Positions 11,689 to 23,085 of a stretch of 64,000 nt of DNA are shown here, in pieces. Within the stretch, counting starts at the first letter, position 1. Each line of letters starts with the position of its first letter. Source of the stretch: Jacaranda mimosifolia. Lineage: Eukaryota > Streptophyta > Magnoliopsida > Lamiales > Bignoniaceae. The notes under the pieces were generated by a model. The model was not told the origin of the DNA. It searched no databases and was given only the letters and a program-made list of their open reading frames with translations. The stretch is taken from positions 38,412,277-38,476,276 of the forward strand of contig CM032124.1 in assembly GCA_018894105.1 (NCBI GenBank), read 5' to 3'. A program made the translations under genes and the position numbers.

Positions 11689-12654
11689 ACCTACATAGGA
11701 TGTTTTGAAATTTCATTGATTGTTAAGTAATGAACCGATTTTCCTTTTCTTTTTTTGTTCCTTTTTTAATTTATTTTAATTTGTTTTAAAGCTTATCATG
11801 TTTGAAGCTTCCTTTTCTTTCTCCTATTAAATTGCACTTATGATGCATGATTTTCATGGGATTTTGCCATCAGTTGCATTTAGAGTGTTGATTAGGGTAT
11901 TGAATGTCGTTGTTCAACAATTAATCCTATATGTGATTGATGGAGAATTAAATGATCCATATATATATTTAATATACACAAGTACTTATTTAATTTTTCA
12001 ACTAGGTGGTTAATTAATTGAATTGGGTAATTGTAGCAATTCTACATTTATATGTTTGATATCCTTTATTCTAACACTTGGCATGTATTCATAAAGAGGA
12101 ATAAAATATAAAATCGAAAGAAAGAATCAAAAATGATTTTATCGTAGTTTGAAAATCACATTAGCAAAACAATAGTCGAATTATTTTTCAATAATTACCA
12201 ACAAATGGAAAATTTTGTCTCTAGAGTTTGATGGAACAAATATGGAGTTTCTTCAAATTTGGAAACTTTTTGTTAAGTATTCAGCTAAGCAAATCAAGTT
12301 GAGTCGAACAAAATTTGATTAATACATGCAGCTTGGTTCGAATTTCTCGTAAGGTTCGAATTTCTTTATGAGATTGTATTTATACTTTGCATTTTCACTT
12401 GCTTGCCATTTTCTTATAGATTTTATTACGTTTTATTGAACCTATATAGTTTGAATAGCTAACAACTGACTAATATATTGATCAATCTCAATTCAATTCT
12501 ATCTAATTCTTAACATGATTGACTGAGTCAAGCCAGGTTGAATTCAAAATAGATTATTATATTGAGCAAAGAGTATTCCAAGTAATTCTTACTTGAAAGT
12601 GCATTTTACCAACTAACTGATAAAATCTCAGGACAATTTAATTCAAAGACAAAT
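11689..12654. other. NLR-3 3' flank and spacer
   Basis: No coding sequence is seen. Bases about 12080-12180 (aggaataaaatataaaatcgaaagaaagaatc) match the flanks of NLR-7 (39570-39670) and NLR-9 (52890-52985). These three copies therefore share a long 3' flank and probably arose from one duplication lineage. Confidence 0.6.
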
Positions 12655-13035
12655 CTCGATAGCCAGACGGCATGTTACACTAAGTTTTCAATTCCAAGTT
12701 GTCTAGTAAACATGTGTTTCTTTGAATTCTAGCTAGCCTGTTATTACTAAATTTTTATTTGCAAGTTGTCTAATAATATGTATTTTTTTGAAATCCCAAA
12801 ATATCATATTTACCTAACCATCAAATTAATTGAGCCATTAAAAATTGTCCCATTCCATATAAAGTCAGTCCGGACCTGCCTGCCAAAACAAATAGTAAAA
12901 TTATTGTAATTGATCTTTACAGAAGACATATTGGCAAGTCTCCATATGCAGTTCAGCCAGTCCCTGAGAAATCATAGTTGGTATTTCATTTTCACCTGCT
13001 CTATTTCCACAAGTATTGCTGCAATTTTGGCCTAC
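12655..13035 (+). promoter_or_regulatory. Orphan NLR upstream block
   Basis: A full block (tttcaattccaagttgtctagta, gagccattaaaaattgtc, ttgtaattgatctttacag) reaches the position where an NLR leader should begin (tttccacaagtattgctgcaattt), but unrelated AT-rich sequence follows. The TATA core reads tttacagaag and is degraded. Confidence 0.5.
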
Positions 13036-14046
13036 AATACTTGAATGTCACACAAAAATGAAAATTACTTTCTTAATCAATAAATATATCTTAAAAGTTT
13101 CATAGACATGAGTTTGCTTTCGCATTTCTTTTGAAATAACAATAGTAGAATGTGTTTGAGTGATTCTACCTTGGTGTGTAAATGAGTCGAGTTTGATAAA
13201 TATTATAGGTTCAATCCCAAGCTCAGCTCGCTACTAGCGAATCATGTGAGTAACTATATCATCAAATAAATACCAAATTATTAATATATACTAATTATTT
13301 AGTTAATATATATATATATATAAACAATATTTAGAAATAGAAAAATGTAAATAATCAATGTATAATAGTAATTTAATTAATACATAAACATATTTAACAA
13401 TAGAAAAAAACTCGTGAATTGTCGAACAACTAACTTAAAGCTCAATTTCAACTAATTGTAAAGGTTGAGCTCAAGTTGAGCTATAATTAAACTGCCTCAA
13501 CTCATTTCACACCTCATACACCTCTTCTTTAACGGGTATGACCTGCTCAAAACTCATTCCAGACCAAGATATAATGGGTTTCAACTCATCAAAGCAGACA
13601 AGATTCAATTTATATATATCAAAACAGTTCTTCCATTAATGGAAGCACCAATCTTGGGAATTTTGATACGGGAGTTAGGACACATTATACACCAAATGAT
13701 AAGGAATTTTGAACTTATTTTTTAGAGATCTTTCAATAAGCAGTTAACTAATGTTGTAATAATATTATAGTTGACAATTCAATGTGCATCACCACGTAAT
13801 TTCATCACCAAGCAAACAGTATACGAAGATTAAAGTGCGAACAAAATTGATGCACTGTTCCAATATTGTTAATTAATTAGGAGAAATGATTCTTCCTAGA
13901 TTGTGCTGTTCTCTTCAGGCACTACATCTTCACTAGTCAACTGCATGGTTGAGGAGAATAAGAAAAGAAAACTATAATAAAGGGAGTACTGAGTAGACAA
14001 GAGCAAAAGATTTCATACCAATTTCTTAGTCATCACTCGAAAATTA
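13036..14046. other. AT-rich spacer upstream of the omega-amidase gene
   Basis: I see no gene. It contains AT-rich sequence with a short (TA)n run near 13309-13321. An actataataaag string at about 13973 could be a TATA box for the following gene. The latter is inference only. Confidence 0.35.
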
Positions 14047-14260
14047 ATGATGGAATTCATTAAGGTAATTATTTTCTTCCCTTTTCCTTGGCAATTTCAA
14101 GATTCTCTCTCTTATTTCCAACAGATATCTTCAGGTTGACATTTGTGCTGTTTTGTGTTTGATGATAGTTCAAGATTGGCCTTTGTCAGTTATCAGTCAC
14201 TTCAGACAAGAAAACTAACATTAACAATGCACGCAGCTCAATCGAATTTGCTTCCAAGCA

Positions 14261-14265
14261 AGGTG
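14261..14265. repeat. 5-bp target-site duplication (aggtg), left copy
   Basis: The aggtg at 14261-14265 directly precedes the 5' LTR and recurs at 17760-17764 after the 3' LTR. Removing the element plus one copy restores the omega-amidase exon frame. Confidence 0.95.
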
Positions 14266-14696
14266 TGTTAGAAAAGCAATTTGTAATTCAAAATTAAAAA
14301 AGAAAAAGAAAAAGGAAAACAAAGATTGAAGAATGGTCAAGAAGTCAAAGGAAGATTCAAGAAAAAGTCAAAGGAGGTTAAAGGAAGAAGTGGACAAGTT
14401 GGTTTTTGCCTCCAAGGAGATAAGGTTGGAGAAGCCAAGTTCATATAGAATTGTGTAGAAATTATGATGTCTATATATATTGTGTGTAGTATGTATTTGA
14501 AAGAAGTAGAATAGAAGTGTAGAGAGAGATAGATGTAAGAAAAGAGAAAAAAAAAAAAAAAAAGGAGTGTAAAACATCTTGTAACCAAAATTCTTCCAAA
14601 GTTGTATTGCATGAACTTTGGAAAAATATTATAATATTGCATTTTATCCTCCTAATTATCGATTTTCTCTCTCAAATCTTATATTTACACCCAACA
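14266..14696 (+). repeat. 5' LTR of copia A
   Basis: 431 bp, starting TGTTAG and ending CCAACA, nearly identical to 17322-17759. It contains an A17-type run near 14549, which makes the spurious open frames on the opposite strand. Confidence 0.93.
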
Positions 14697-14702
14697 TATT
14701 TT

Positions 14703-14715
14703 TGGTATCGGAGCC
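14703..14715 (+). other. Primer-binding site of copia A
   Basis: tggtatcggagcc, seven bases after the 5' LTR, is complementary to the initiator tRNA-Met 3' end with one change from the common tggtatcagagcc. Confidence 0.75.
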
Positions 14716-14750
14716 ACCCCTTGACTTGATAACCCCTTCTATACACAAAA

Positions 14751-15347
14751 ATGGCTTCAAGTAGTAACAACGAGTTTGCTTTTACCTATTCCTAACAAGG
14801 TGTTCCAATCTTTGTTGGTCAAGATTATGAATTATGGAGCGTTCTAATGAGGACGTTGTTCGTCTCCCATGAACTCTGGGATATCGTTGAAGAGGGGTAT
14901 GAAACATATACACCAGAGGAAGAAATAACGTTAACAACAGCGAAGAAGAAAGAGCATAAGGAGAACAAGACCAAAGATGCAAGAGCCTTGTCCTTTATGC
15001 ACCAAGGGGTAAGTAGATCTATCCTTCCGCGTATTACGGGTGTAAAAACATCAAAAGAAGCATGGAAAATTTTGAAAAATCAATTTGGAGGATATGAAAA
15101 TGTTATCTCCATTAAGTTGCAAAATTTATGGCGGGATTTTGATAACCTAGCCATGAAAGAAGTTGAAAATGTGCAAGCATTCTTTTCTAGAGTTTCTACC
15201 ATAGTAAATCAGATCAAAGGATATGGTGATACCATTGAGGATCGAAAAATAATAGAACAAGTGCTACGAAGTTTACCAGCAAGGTTTCAGCATATAGTCG
15301 CCACGATTGAAGAATTCAAAGACTTGTCAAAATTATCTTTAGATTAA
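14751..15347 (+). pseudogene. gag of copia A
   Basis: The ATG at 14751 begins MASSSNNEFAF, but TAA at 14793-14795 stops it. The same frame resumes (PIFVGQDYELWSVLMRT) and runs to 15347 through a UBN2-type copia gag core (LWDIVEEGY, ALSFMHQGV, AWKILKNQFGG, LPARFQHIVATIEE). Capsid-like protein; not functional as sequenced because of the early stop. Confidence 0.85.
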
Positions 15348-15426
15348 CTCATGGGATCACTACAAGCCCATGAAAAGAGGATGAGCAGGTTTTCAAACCA
15401 AAAACTGGAACAAGGCTTTCAGATAA

Positions 15427-15840
15427 ATGCTAATATTTCAGAGCAGAAAAATAAAAAAAAATGAACTTAAGCAAAAATGTTCAATAGGAAGAAGTCGTGG
15501 CAAATATCAAAACCTCCAAAGTCAAGGACAAGGAAAGACTAATTTTGATCAGAGAAATTCTAGTCAAAATTCATATTTTTATTGTCGAATCTGCAGAAAA
15601 AATGGTCATGACACCAAAGACTGCCGCTACAAATGCAAAAAATGCAGAAATGCAAATCATTCTCAAAGAGATTGTTGGTATAAAGATGATGGAGAATAAA
15701 AAAAAGCCAACTTCACGGAAGCTGATCACGTATTTTATTCCTACCAAAATTCTCAACAACAACTTGAGGATATTTGGTATATGGATAGTGGATGCAGCAA
15801 TCACATGTGCGGAAATAAGAAAATGTTCATGAAGCTCGAT
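15427..15840 (+). pseudogene. Zinc knuckles and protease start of copia A
   Basis: In a frame different from gag, two consecutive CCHC knuckles (CRICRKNGHDTKDC and CKKCRNANHSQRDC, from 15583) bind nucleic acid in this family. After a stop at 15697-15699 the same frame continues to the aspartic-protease signature YMDSGCSNHMC at about 15778-15810. A further stop follows at about 15838. Two tandem knuckles are less common than one in copia gag. Confidence 0.85.
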
Positions 15841-15857
15841 GAGTCATAATCATTGAA

Positions 15858-17100
15858 GTGAAACTAGGAGATGGAAAAACTCGCAAAATTATGGGAAAAG
15901 GAGCAATTGAAGTCCGAACAAAAGAAGGTAAAATTAATAGCATTAAGGATGTCTTTTATGTTCCCGATTTAGCACAAAATTTGTTGAGTGTTGGTCAGTT
16001 GTTGGAAAGTGGTTACAAAGTGGAGTTCAATAATGACCACTGTGTCATTATTGACAAGCAAAAGAATCTCATGATGACTAAAATTAAGATGAGTTCCAAT
16101 AAAGTTTTTCCTCTTAATTTGCCTTTGAATAAGAAAGTGGTGCTTCAGAGTTCAACATATGAAGATTGCAACCTTTGGCATCTAAGGTATGAACATTTGA
16201 GCTATAAAGGCTTGAATCTATTGAAAAAGAAAAATATGGTAGTTGGTCTTCTAACTGTTCCAGATCAAGACAAGACCTATGAAGGATGTATCTTTGGTAA
16301 AATGCATCGCCTACCATTTCCAAAGATATCATACAGAGCTAAAGCCCCTCTTGAATTGGTATATGCTGATATATGTGGACCAACACAGACGCCATCTCTC
16401 AACAATAACAGGTACTTCCTTTTATTTGTTGATGACTATACTAGAATGATGTGGGTCTATATTCTAAAGCATAAGTCAGATGCATTTTCTAAGTTTTTGG
16501 ACTTTAAAGCACATGTGGAGAATCAAAGCGGCAGAAAAATAAAAACCCTTAGAACAGATCGAGGAAGTGAATTTATTGGAAAATCCTTCTTGAATTATTG
16601 CAAAAAGAAAGGAATCTACCGACAATTAATAGTTCGGTATAGTCCTCAACAAAATGGAGTTGCTAAGCGAAAGAATTGCACGATTGTTGAAATGGCACGA
16701 AGCATGATGGCTAGCAAAGGACTTCCCAAAACTTATTGGGGAGAAGCAGTAAATACAACAGTCTATATTTTGAACCGATCGCCAACTAAAGCAATTCCAA
16801 ATAAGATTCCATATGAAGCATGGCATCGAAGAAAGCCACAAGTAAATCATCTCAAAGTCTTTGGATGTATTGCTTATTCACACATTCCTTCTCAGCAAAG
16901 AGAAAAGTTTGACGATAAAGGAGAAAAGCTTATCTTTATTGGTTAAAGTGACGAATCCAAGGGATATCGGTTGTTAGATCTAAAGACAAACAAACTCATT
17001 ATCTCCCGTGATGTTATTTTTGATGAAAAGCAGGCATGGAATTGGGAAGAAAATGAAAAGATGAAACGAAGATCATCTATTTGCCAGCTCAGTTGGTAAT
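15858..17100 (+). pseudogene. Protease C-part and integrase of copia A
   Basis: Reading on from MKLGDGKTRKI, the frame has FYVPDLAQNLLSVGQL (protease C-part), a GAG-pre-integrase region (LWHLRYEHLSYKG) in which the usual CEGC reads YEGC, then the integrase core. Catalytic Asp appear in VYADICGP and LRTDRGSEF. The third acidic residue, normally Glu in QQNGVAERKN, is Lys (QQNGVAKRKN, about 16650-16675). The open frame ends at 16946; homology ([12 protein letters not shown]) continues past that stop to about 17100. Integration activity should be lost. Confidence 0.88.
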
Positions 17101-17321
17101 TCAAAACAAGACGACCAGCCAAGCACTAGTGAAAGCGGAAGTCCAAGCTCTAGCTTATCAAATTCATCTGGTGGATCATATCTAGAATCTAAAAACCCAA
17201 TCCGAAGGGTACGAAGCCTAAGAGAAATTTATGAATCATGTTATGTAGTATATTTTGCTTGTGAACCGCATACATATGATGAGGCTTCGGAAAGAAGTTC
17301 GAATTACTAATTGAGAAAGGG

Positions 17322-17759
17322 TGTTAGAAAAGCAATTTGTAATTCAAAATTAAAAAGAAGAAAAAGAAAAAGAAAAAGGAAAATGAAGATTGAAGAATGG
17401 TCAAGAAGTCAAAGGAAGATTTAAGAAAAGTCAAAAGAGGTTAAAGGAAGAAGTGGACAAGTTGGTTTTTGCCTCCAAGGAGATAAGGTTGGAGAAGCCA
17501 AGTTAATATAGAATTGTGTAGAAATTATGATGTCTATATATATTGTGTGTAGTATGCATTTGAAAGAAGTAGAATAGAAGTGTAGAGAGAGATAGATGTA
17601 AGCAAAGAAAAAAAAAAAAAGAAAAAAGAGTGAAAAACATCTTATAACCAAAATTCTTCCAAAGTTGTATTGCTTGAACTTTGGAAAAATATTATAATAT
17701 TGCATTTTATCCTCCTAATTATCGATTTTCTCTCTCAAATCTTATATTTACACCCAACA
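17322..17759 (+). repeat. 3' LTR of copia A
   Basis: 438 bp; it matches the 5' LTR apart from a longer GA-rich run near its start and scattered substitutions. Confidence 0.93.
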
Positions 17760-17764
17760 AGGTG
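17760..17764. repeat. 5-bp target-site duplication (aggtg), right copy
   Basis: Exact match to 14261-14265; the omega-amidase exon resumes here. Confidence 0.95.
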
Positions 17765-19202
17765 CAAGCCTCGTATTTTTACCTGTAAGCTAAAGGGATC
17801 CCTTTAACCTAAAATCCTTGAATGTTTAATAGATGTTGGCAGAATTTTAGACTAGAGAAAAACGGTTTTGTTTGGAAGTTCTCAAAATTCTGGTTGTCTT
17901 TTGGCACTAATTTTTTTCTCTTTCCGTTGGGAGGAAATGTGGAACTGCCCTTATTCGACTGATTATTTAGAGCGATTTGCTGAAAACTTTCATGATCAAG
18001 AAAATGCACCATCGTTTAAAATGTTGTCTGAAGTTGCTTCTCAAGAAGGGATAACAATTATTGGTGGTTCTATTCCTGAACGGAGTGGTGGTCGTTTGTA
18101 TAATACTTGTTGTGCCTTTGCGCCTAACGGAGAATTATTGGCTAAACATAGAAAAGTGAGGAATATGAGCAACTGGGAACTGTTGATGTTTAGACTTAGG
18201 TACATGTAACGGATGGTTAATTATTAAATACAAACAATTCTTGCAGATGCATATGTTTGATGTTGACATTCCGGGGGATATCTCATTCAAAGAATCAGAT
18301 ACCTTTCAGCTGGAGCAGAGCCTACTATAATTGATACCAGTTAGATTGAATCTTCAATGCTTAGATTTCTGTGGTACTTAAAGAATATGTTAGTCGCTGC
18401 AGAGATGATTAAATTTTGTGAGCAAGATTCATGTTGCTATTCTCATTTCTTACATCATCCTCAAATTCATATGATTGCAAACTCTTCTTTTCTTACTGAG
18501 CAATTCCGTCCAAGGTTTTGTTTTAATATATTGTTCCATTCATTTTAGTACATTGATGTGGATCCTTATAATGAAATCTAATGATATTTCCACAGACAGT
18601 GTCAAAATGATATGGATTCTCAAGAGAGGTATAAAATACTAGGGGATTGCGCCTTTGAAGTGAAAGACCAAAGCTAAAGAGAAAATAGAGAAAAAGTATT
18701 TAGTACCTCTTAATAATTGAATGTCCAAAATGAGTTGTAGGAAATTGAGATGGAGGGTCCAATTTCCTACAACAAAATCTATACTTTTAAGCTGGACCTT
18801 TATAATCTGTAAGGCACACAAGCTTATTACATCAATAACGAGCCTGCAGGGCCACAAACTGTGTGACTGACTTCTTGGGCTTGGTATAGGACACATTATA
18901 CACCAATCTTGATTCTTGAGGTTCTCTATGCTTATTTAGTCAATGTATGGCAGATGTTGGTCGAATTGGAATAGGTATTTGCCATGACATCCGCTTCCCT
19001 GAGCTTGCAATGTTGTACCGAGCCAGAGGTTTTTTCTTTTCTTCGACAAAATTTCCACAAAAATATTGCTGTAATATAAAAGCAGCAGATCAATTCAATT
19101 TTCACATAATCTTTTGATATCTGAACTTGGTCAGGTGCTCATTTGATCTGCTACCCTGGGGCTTTCAACATGAGTACTGGTGAAGCACTGTGGGAACTGA
19201 GT

Positions 19203-19365
19203 TACACAGCTGTAGCAATTCTGCAGTCATTTTTCTAAGGAAGTACTAGATGAACGAAAGGAACTTGGTATATAGACCTTCAAGTCCGAGTCCTACTTGG
19301 AATCGAGAGTACTGAAATACTAGAGAACCTGAAAAGTTGTAATTTTCTAGTTCCATCAGGTGAAA
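19203..19365 (+). pseudogene. NLR C-terminal tail fused to the omega-amidase exon
   Basis: Immediately after the omega-amidase exon ending ALWEL, the sequence ctgtagcaattctgcagtc begins the NLR tail found in every array member (CSDSAVISAKEIVEEQEELGNEDLQVRV). It is interrupted by stops. This is a rearrangement breakpoint, not a domain fusion, since the frames are broken on both sides. Confidence 0.8.
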
Positions 19366-19914
19366 CCACTTGGTGACAACAGATCTTTCCATCATTAGTT
19401 TATGCACCTTTATTTTCTTTCTTTTTCTTTTCCCAATTTTTGGTTGTAATTAATACGTTCTTTTTTAACATGGCATCACCTCACAGCACTATATTATGAG
19501 CCTGTGATCGAGGAAGCATGACAGCATAGATGTTTGAAGTTGGTTGATGATTTGGTATGTTTTATTTTATCATTTTCACTATTTTTTTTCTTAAGAACTT
19601 TAATGTTTTTCTTTTTATTCTTTTATGTTCAAGGCCAGCTGGTTTCGATCATGATGTTTTAAAGCATTTGGGATGACTTAATAGAATGCATGCTTGTTTT
19701 GATTTTTTTCTAATGAGTTTGGAATTTCTTCTAATGTTCAAGCTCAATGTAGCATCAGCTTTTCTTCTTTTTTTCTTTTTTTTTTTTTTTTTTTTCTGAA
19801 AGCAGATTATGTAAATATGAAATAGAAGCAGGGCCCAAAAAGTTTCTAATAATTGAGGCAAGTTATAGTAAAATATTGTATAGTTTTATCATAAATAATT
19901 CAATAAAGTATTGA
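19366..19914. other. NLR-type 3' flank and spacer
   Basis: No gene. The stretch 19440-19560 (taacatggcatcacctcacagcactatat) matches the NLR-4 flank at about 23190-23300. A T-rich tract lies at about 19765-19796. Bases 19796-19900 are repeated at 24660-24770 ahead of NLR-5. Confidence 0.6.
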
Positions 19915-20045
19915 CTTGTCTGTGAGAAGTCTTTGTGGTAATTTCAATTATTGTAATTGATCTTTATCAAAGTTCTCTTGACAAGTCTTCATAGCCAGCC
20001 TACTTCCATAAATACTGCTCCACTATTCTGAAATAGGGGTCCGAG
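19915..20045 (+). promoter_or_regulatory. Short NLR upstream block of NLR-4
   Basis: Only the gene-proximal third of the block is present (ttgtaattgatctttatcaaag, then the leader). The TATA core has changed from tttataaaag to tttatcaaag at about 19962. Confidence 0.5.
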
Positions 20046-23000
20046 ATGGCAGCTTATGCAGCTCTAGTTTCTCTTATGTATATTATAGAGCAGATCCGGA
20101 ATCATCCTCGCCCTCCCGTTTCTCTTGAAAATAATTATTAGAAAAATGAATATTTATAGGTGAAAAATGTGGCCGGCTTTTTTTCTTATCTTTTTTAATA
20201 TAAAAAAATATAAGTTCAGAGATTATTTCTTAAATCACATCTTCAAATTTAAGATTTAGTTGAATTTTTAAGCTGATGTGGTAAAGATGTGGCACCTGAA
20301 TACACATGGTCAAAAACTCCCAAATTTTAGCATAATGAAAGGTGATTGGACATGTTTCGGACTTGATTTCAAATTAAACAGCCCGAAGGACTAAATTTGT
20401 AAATAAGTGGACTAAATGTGATGGCAAATTTAAAATAATGGACTAAATACGCAAGCTGCAAAAGAAAATGGACTATTTAAAAAGTTGGCAATAGTTAAAG
20501 GACCAAAATTACAATTTTCTCCTTCCTTGCAAGATTTTCTTGAAGCTTATTCCCATGTTGACGACGAGGAAGCAAATGGCCTGCACAGTGGCATCACAGA
20601 CGCAGCTTATGCGGCCGAAGACATAATTGAATCCCATGTAGTGGATCAAATTATTGCTCGATCCAGAAGAACTCATGGGGAAAGCATCAGTTACAATGAA
20701 TTCTATCAAGGTCAACAAATCGGTGATAGAAGACATGGATTTTATCAAGAAGGAGATGATGGAGATTCAAGAGAAGATGGGAATCCAAGATCAGCTGCAC
20801 AGAAATTCAATGCCTGTAGCTGATTCGTTAAGATCTCCTTCCAAAGAACAGAACACCATTGTGGGCTTTCATGATGTCTTAAATGAAATCATGGATAAGC
20901 TCACCGGACAACAATTTGATCGCCAAATTGTCCCAATTGCTGGCATGGGCGGTATTGGTAAGACCACACTTGCTAGAAATGTTTATGAAAATCTACTTAT
21001 TGCACAAACTTTGATATTCATGCTTGGATTATAATATCTCAAGAATATAGTTTGCAAGATATTCTTTTAGGAGTTCTGCTTTGTCAAAAAAATAAAGAAA
21101 ACGTGGAAAATTTGAGTAAAAAGGGTGAAGCAAAACTAGGAGAAGTATTATACAAAGGTTTATGGGGTAGAAGGTATTTGATTGTAATGGACGATACATG
21201 GAGCATTGATGCATGAGACAAGATAAAAGTCTTCTTTCTAGATAACAATAGTAGAATAATGATAACCGCTGGACTATCAAAGGTGGCTTTGGATTTAAGT
21301 GGCACAAAGGGCCATGAGATGAGTTTTCTAGATGAGGATAAAAGTTGGGATTTACTTTGCAAAAATGTGTTTGGAGAAGAAAGTTGCCCTCTTGAATTGG
21401 AGGAAGTCGGAAGGAAGATTGCGAAAAGTTGTAAGGGACTTCCTCTGTCTGTTGTTGTGATTGGAGGACTCTTGGCAAAGTGCAAACAAACACCAAAATA
21501 TTGAGAATATATTTCAGAAAATTTAAATTCAATGGTAAATTTAGAGGATGATGAACGTTGTTTAAAAATACTGTACACGAGCTCCAATTATCATTTACCG
21601 ATTCATAAACCATGTTTTCTCTACATGGAGTTTTTCTTGAAGATAGTGAGATTCGTGTTGCCGAGCTCATCAAGCTATGGGCTGTTGAAGGATTTCTAAA
21701 ACCAATTAGTGGAAAAAGCTTAGAAGAGATGGCACAAGAGTACTTAAAGGACCTCACGGACAGAAATCTCATTTTAGTTCATAAATGAGGGTCCAATGGA
21801 AAAATGAAATTCTGCAACATCCATGATCTATTGAGGGACCTATGCTTGAGGGAGGCTGAGAAAGACAAGTTCCTTTGTGTCACAATGCAACGTAGTCTTA
21901 ACATTCCACAAGGCATAAGTACCCAACGCCGCATTGCCATTCATCAAGGCACACCAAAGGAGAAATGTCTCCCTCAGGTCATTGATGCCTTGAAATCTGC
22001 TTCATTTACGCGTTCTTTGATATGCAATCTTGACGGAGTTTTACCATCGCCTAATTTTAGATTGCTGAGGGTGTTGAAAGCGGCTGATGAATCCTTTAAG
22101 CATTTTTAGCAAAGACATTCCCTACAAGCTATTTTTCAGCTAGTTAACTCGAGATGCCTTATTCTCAAAGCTCCTTGGAACATAAAGTCCTAATTTCTTT
22201 CTTCAGCCTGCCTCCTCTGGAATCTAAATACATTAATTGTCATAGGTAGCTTGCAGGATGCTGTTGCACCTTCCGAAATTTGGAAGATGACTCAACTAAG
22301 GCAGTCGAGTTTGATAAACTCTATCTCCCGGATCCAATCAACAGGCGAGATGACATTGTTTTGGGAAACCTACGGACCCTCTTGAGAATAGCAGATTTCA
22401 AGTGTGGTCAAGAGGTAGTCTGAAGAATCCCCAGTGTCAAGAAATTGAAAATGTTTTATGAGGAATTTCGTGACGGCTCAGGGTCAGTTTACTGTCTGAA
22501 CAACCTTGCCCGTCTAAGTAAACTGGAATCCCTTGGTTGCTCCTTTTCTGATGATGACAAAATTAGAGTCATTAGACCAAACCGGAATGATTTGTTGCAG
22601 AACCTCACCTTCCCACCTTCTCTCAAGAAGTTGACTTTAGAAGGCAGTTACCTTCAATGGGAAGACTTAACAACAAAGATAGGTTCATTACCCCTCCTTG
22701 AAGTATTCAAACTAAGAAGGAACTCCTTCAAGGGACCGAGTGGGAAACAGTTGAAGGGCAATTTCCCAGCCTAAAATTCTTGCTCATTAGCTGTTGCGAG
22801 GATCTAGAATGCTGGAAGACAAACAGCACCCATTTTCCACGCCTTCAGCACCTTTTTCTTAGATATTTAACTAAGTTGGAGGAGATCCCTTCGTGTATCG
22901 GGGACATACCATCCCTGCAACTAATTGAGTTAGAGAAGTGTAGCGATGATGCGGTGATTTCTGCTAAGGAAATAGTAGAGGAACAAGAGGAGCTTGGCAA

Positions 23001-23085
23001 TGAAGACCTTCAAGTCCGAGACTCCGAGTCCAACTATCGTATGAGGATGAAGAACTGGAGAGCTTGGCAACTCATGATTTTCTAG
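20046..23085 (+). pseudogene. NLR-4: heavily decayed CNL pseudogene
   Basis: ATG at 20046 gives MAAYAALVSLMYIIEQ and stops after about 34 codons, where a roughly 370-bp insertion begins. NLR coding resumes near 20517 (LQDFLEAYSHVDDEEAN, AEDIIESHVVDQ). Frameshifts lie near 20700, 21010, 21600-21650, 22300 and 22745. In-frame stops include 21214 (Trp of kinase-2 DDTWSIDAW), 21502, 21786 and 22108. The P-loop GMGGIGKTT, CKGLPLS, NIHDLL and LRR segments are all still recognisable. The end (to 23085) is frameshifted relative to the usual tail. It cannot encode a receptor. Confidence 0.92.
20147..20516. mobile_element. Unclassified 370-bp insertion inside NLR-4 CC domain
   Basis: It separates the codons for PPVSLEN from those for LQDFLEAYS. 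Its right part holds ggactaaatttgtaaataag and ggaccaaaattacaattttctcc, a motif style common at the ends of non-coding plant mobile elements. I could not define terminal inverted repeats or a clean target duplication, so the class stays open. Confidence 0.5.

Larger units (their letters stand above)
14266..17759 (+). mobile_element. Ty1/copia retrotransposon A, internally deleted (no RT/RNase H)
   Basis: This 3494-bp element has LTRs 14266-14696 and 17322-17759 (TGTTAG...CCAACA), a perfect 5-bp duplication aggtg, a primer-binding site tggtatcggagcc at 14703 (initiator tRNA-Met type) and a polypurine tract ttgagaaaggg just before the 3' LTR. Inside, gag, zinc knuckles, protease and integrase follow in copia order. 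After integrase the sequence jumps from an ACEPHTYDEAS segment, normally just before reverse transcriptase, straight to the polypurine tract. The RT and RNase H domains (normally more than 1 kb) are missing. The LTRs differ by only a few substitutions and a short purine-run indel, so the insertion is recent. Movement would need enzymes in trans. Confidence 0.93.
14047..19202 (+). pseudogene. Omega-amidase / NIT2-like nitrilase gene, split by a copia element and 3'-truncated
   Basis: Family members hydrolyse alpha-ketoglutaramate and alpha-ketosuccinamate with a Glu-Lys-Cys triad. Readable exons: a tentative first exon 14047-14064; 14169-14260 resuming at 17760-17784 (FKIGLCQLSVTSDKKTN, then ASLVFLP); 17934-18155 (EMWNCPYS, GGSIPERSGGRLYNTC, AKHRK); 18247-18339 (MHMFDVDIPG); 18954-19028 (VGRIGIGICHDIRFPELA); 19135-19202 (AHLICYPGAFNMSTGEALWEL). 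Most introns have GT-AG ends. The catalytic Glu (LPE), Lys (KHRK) and Cys (GIC) are all still encoded. The gene is dead: a copia element lies in the second exon, the fourth exon has a 1-nt frame slip before the AGAEPT segment, and sequence after GEALWEL is replaced by an NLR tail. Confidence 0.85.

Noticed and set aside
13300..13325. TA-rich runs as origins or terminators
   Set aside because: Ordinary plant microsatellites; no other supporting signal.
14337..14642. Minus-strand open frames in the copia A LTRs (also 17421-17705)
   Set aside because: Present in both LTRs because of purine-rich sequence; low-complexity translation.
19203..19365. A genuine nitrilase-NLR fusion protein
   Set aside because: Stops and frame changes occur on both sides of the junction, and the LTR element splits the nitrilase part.
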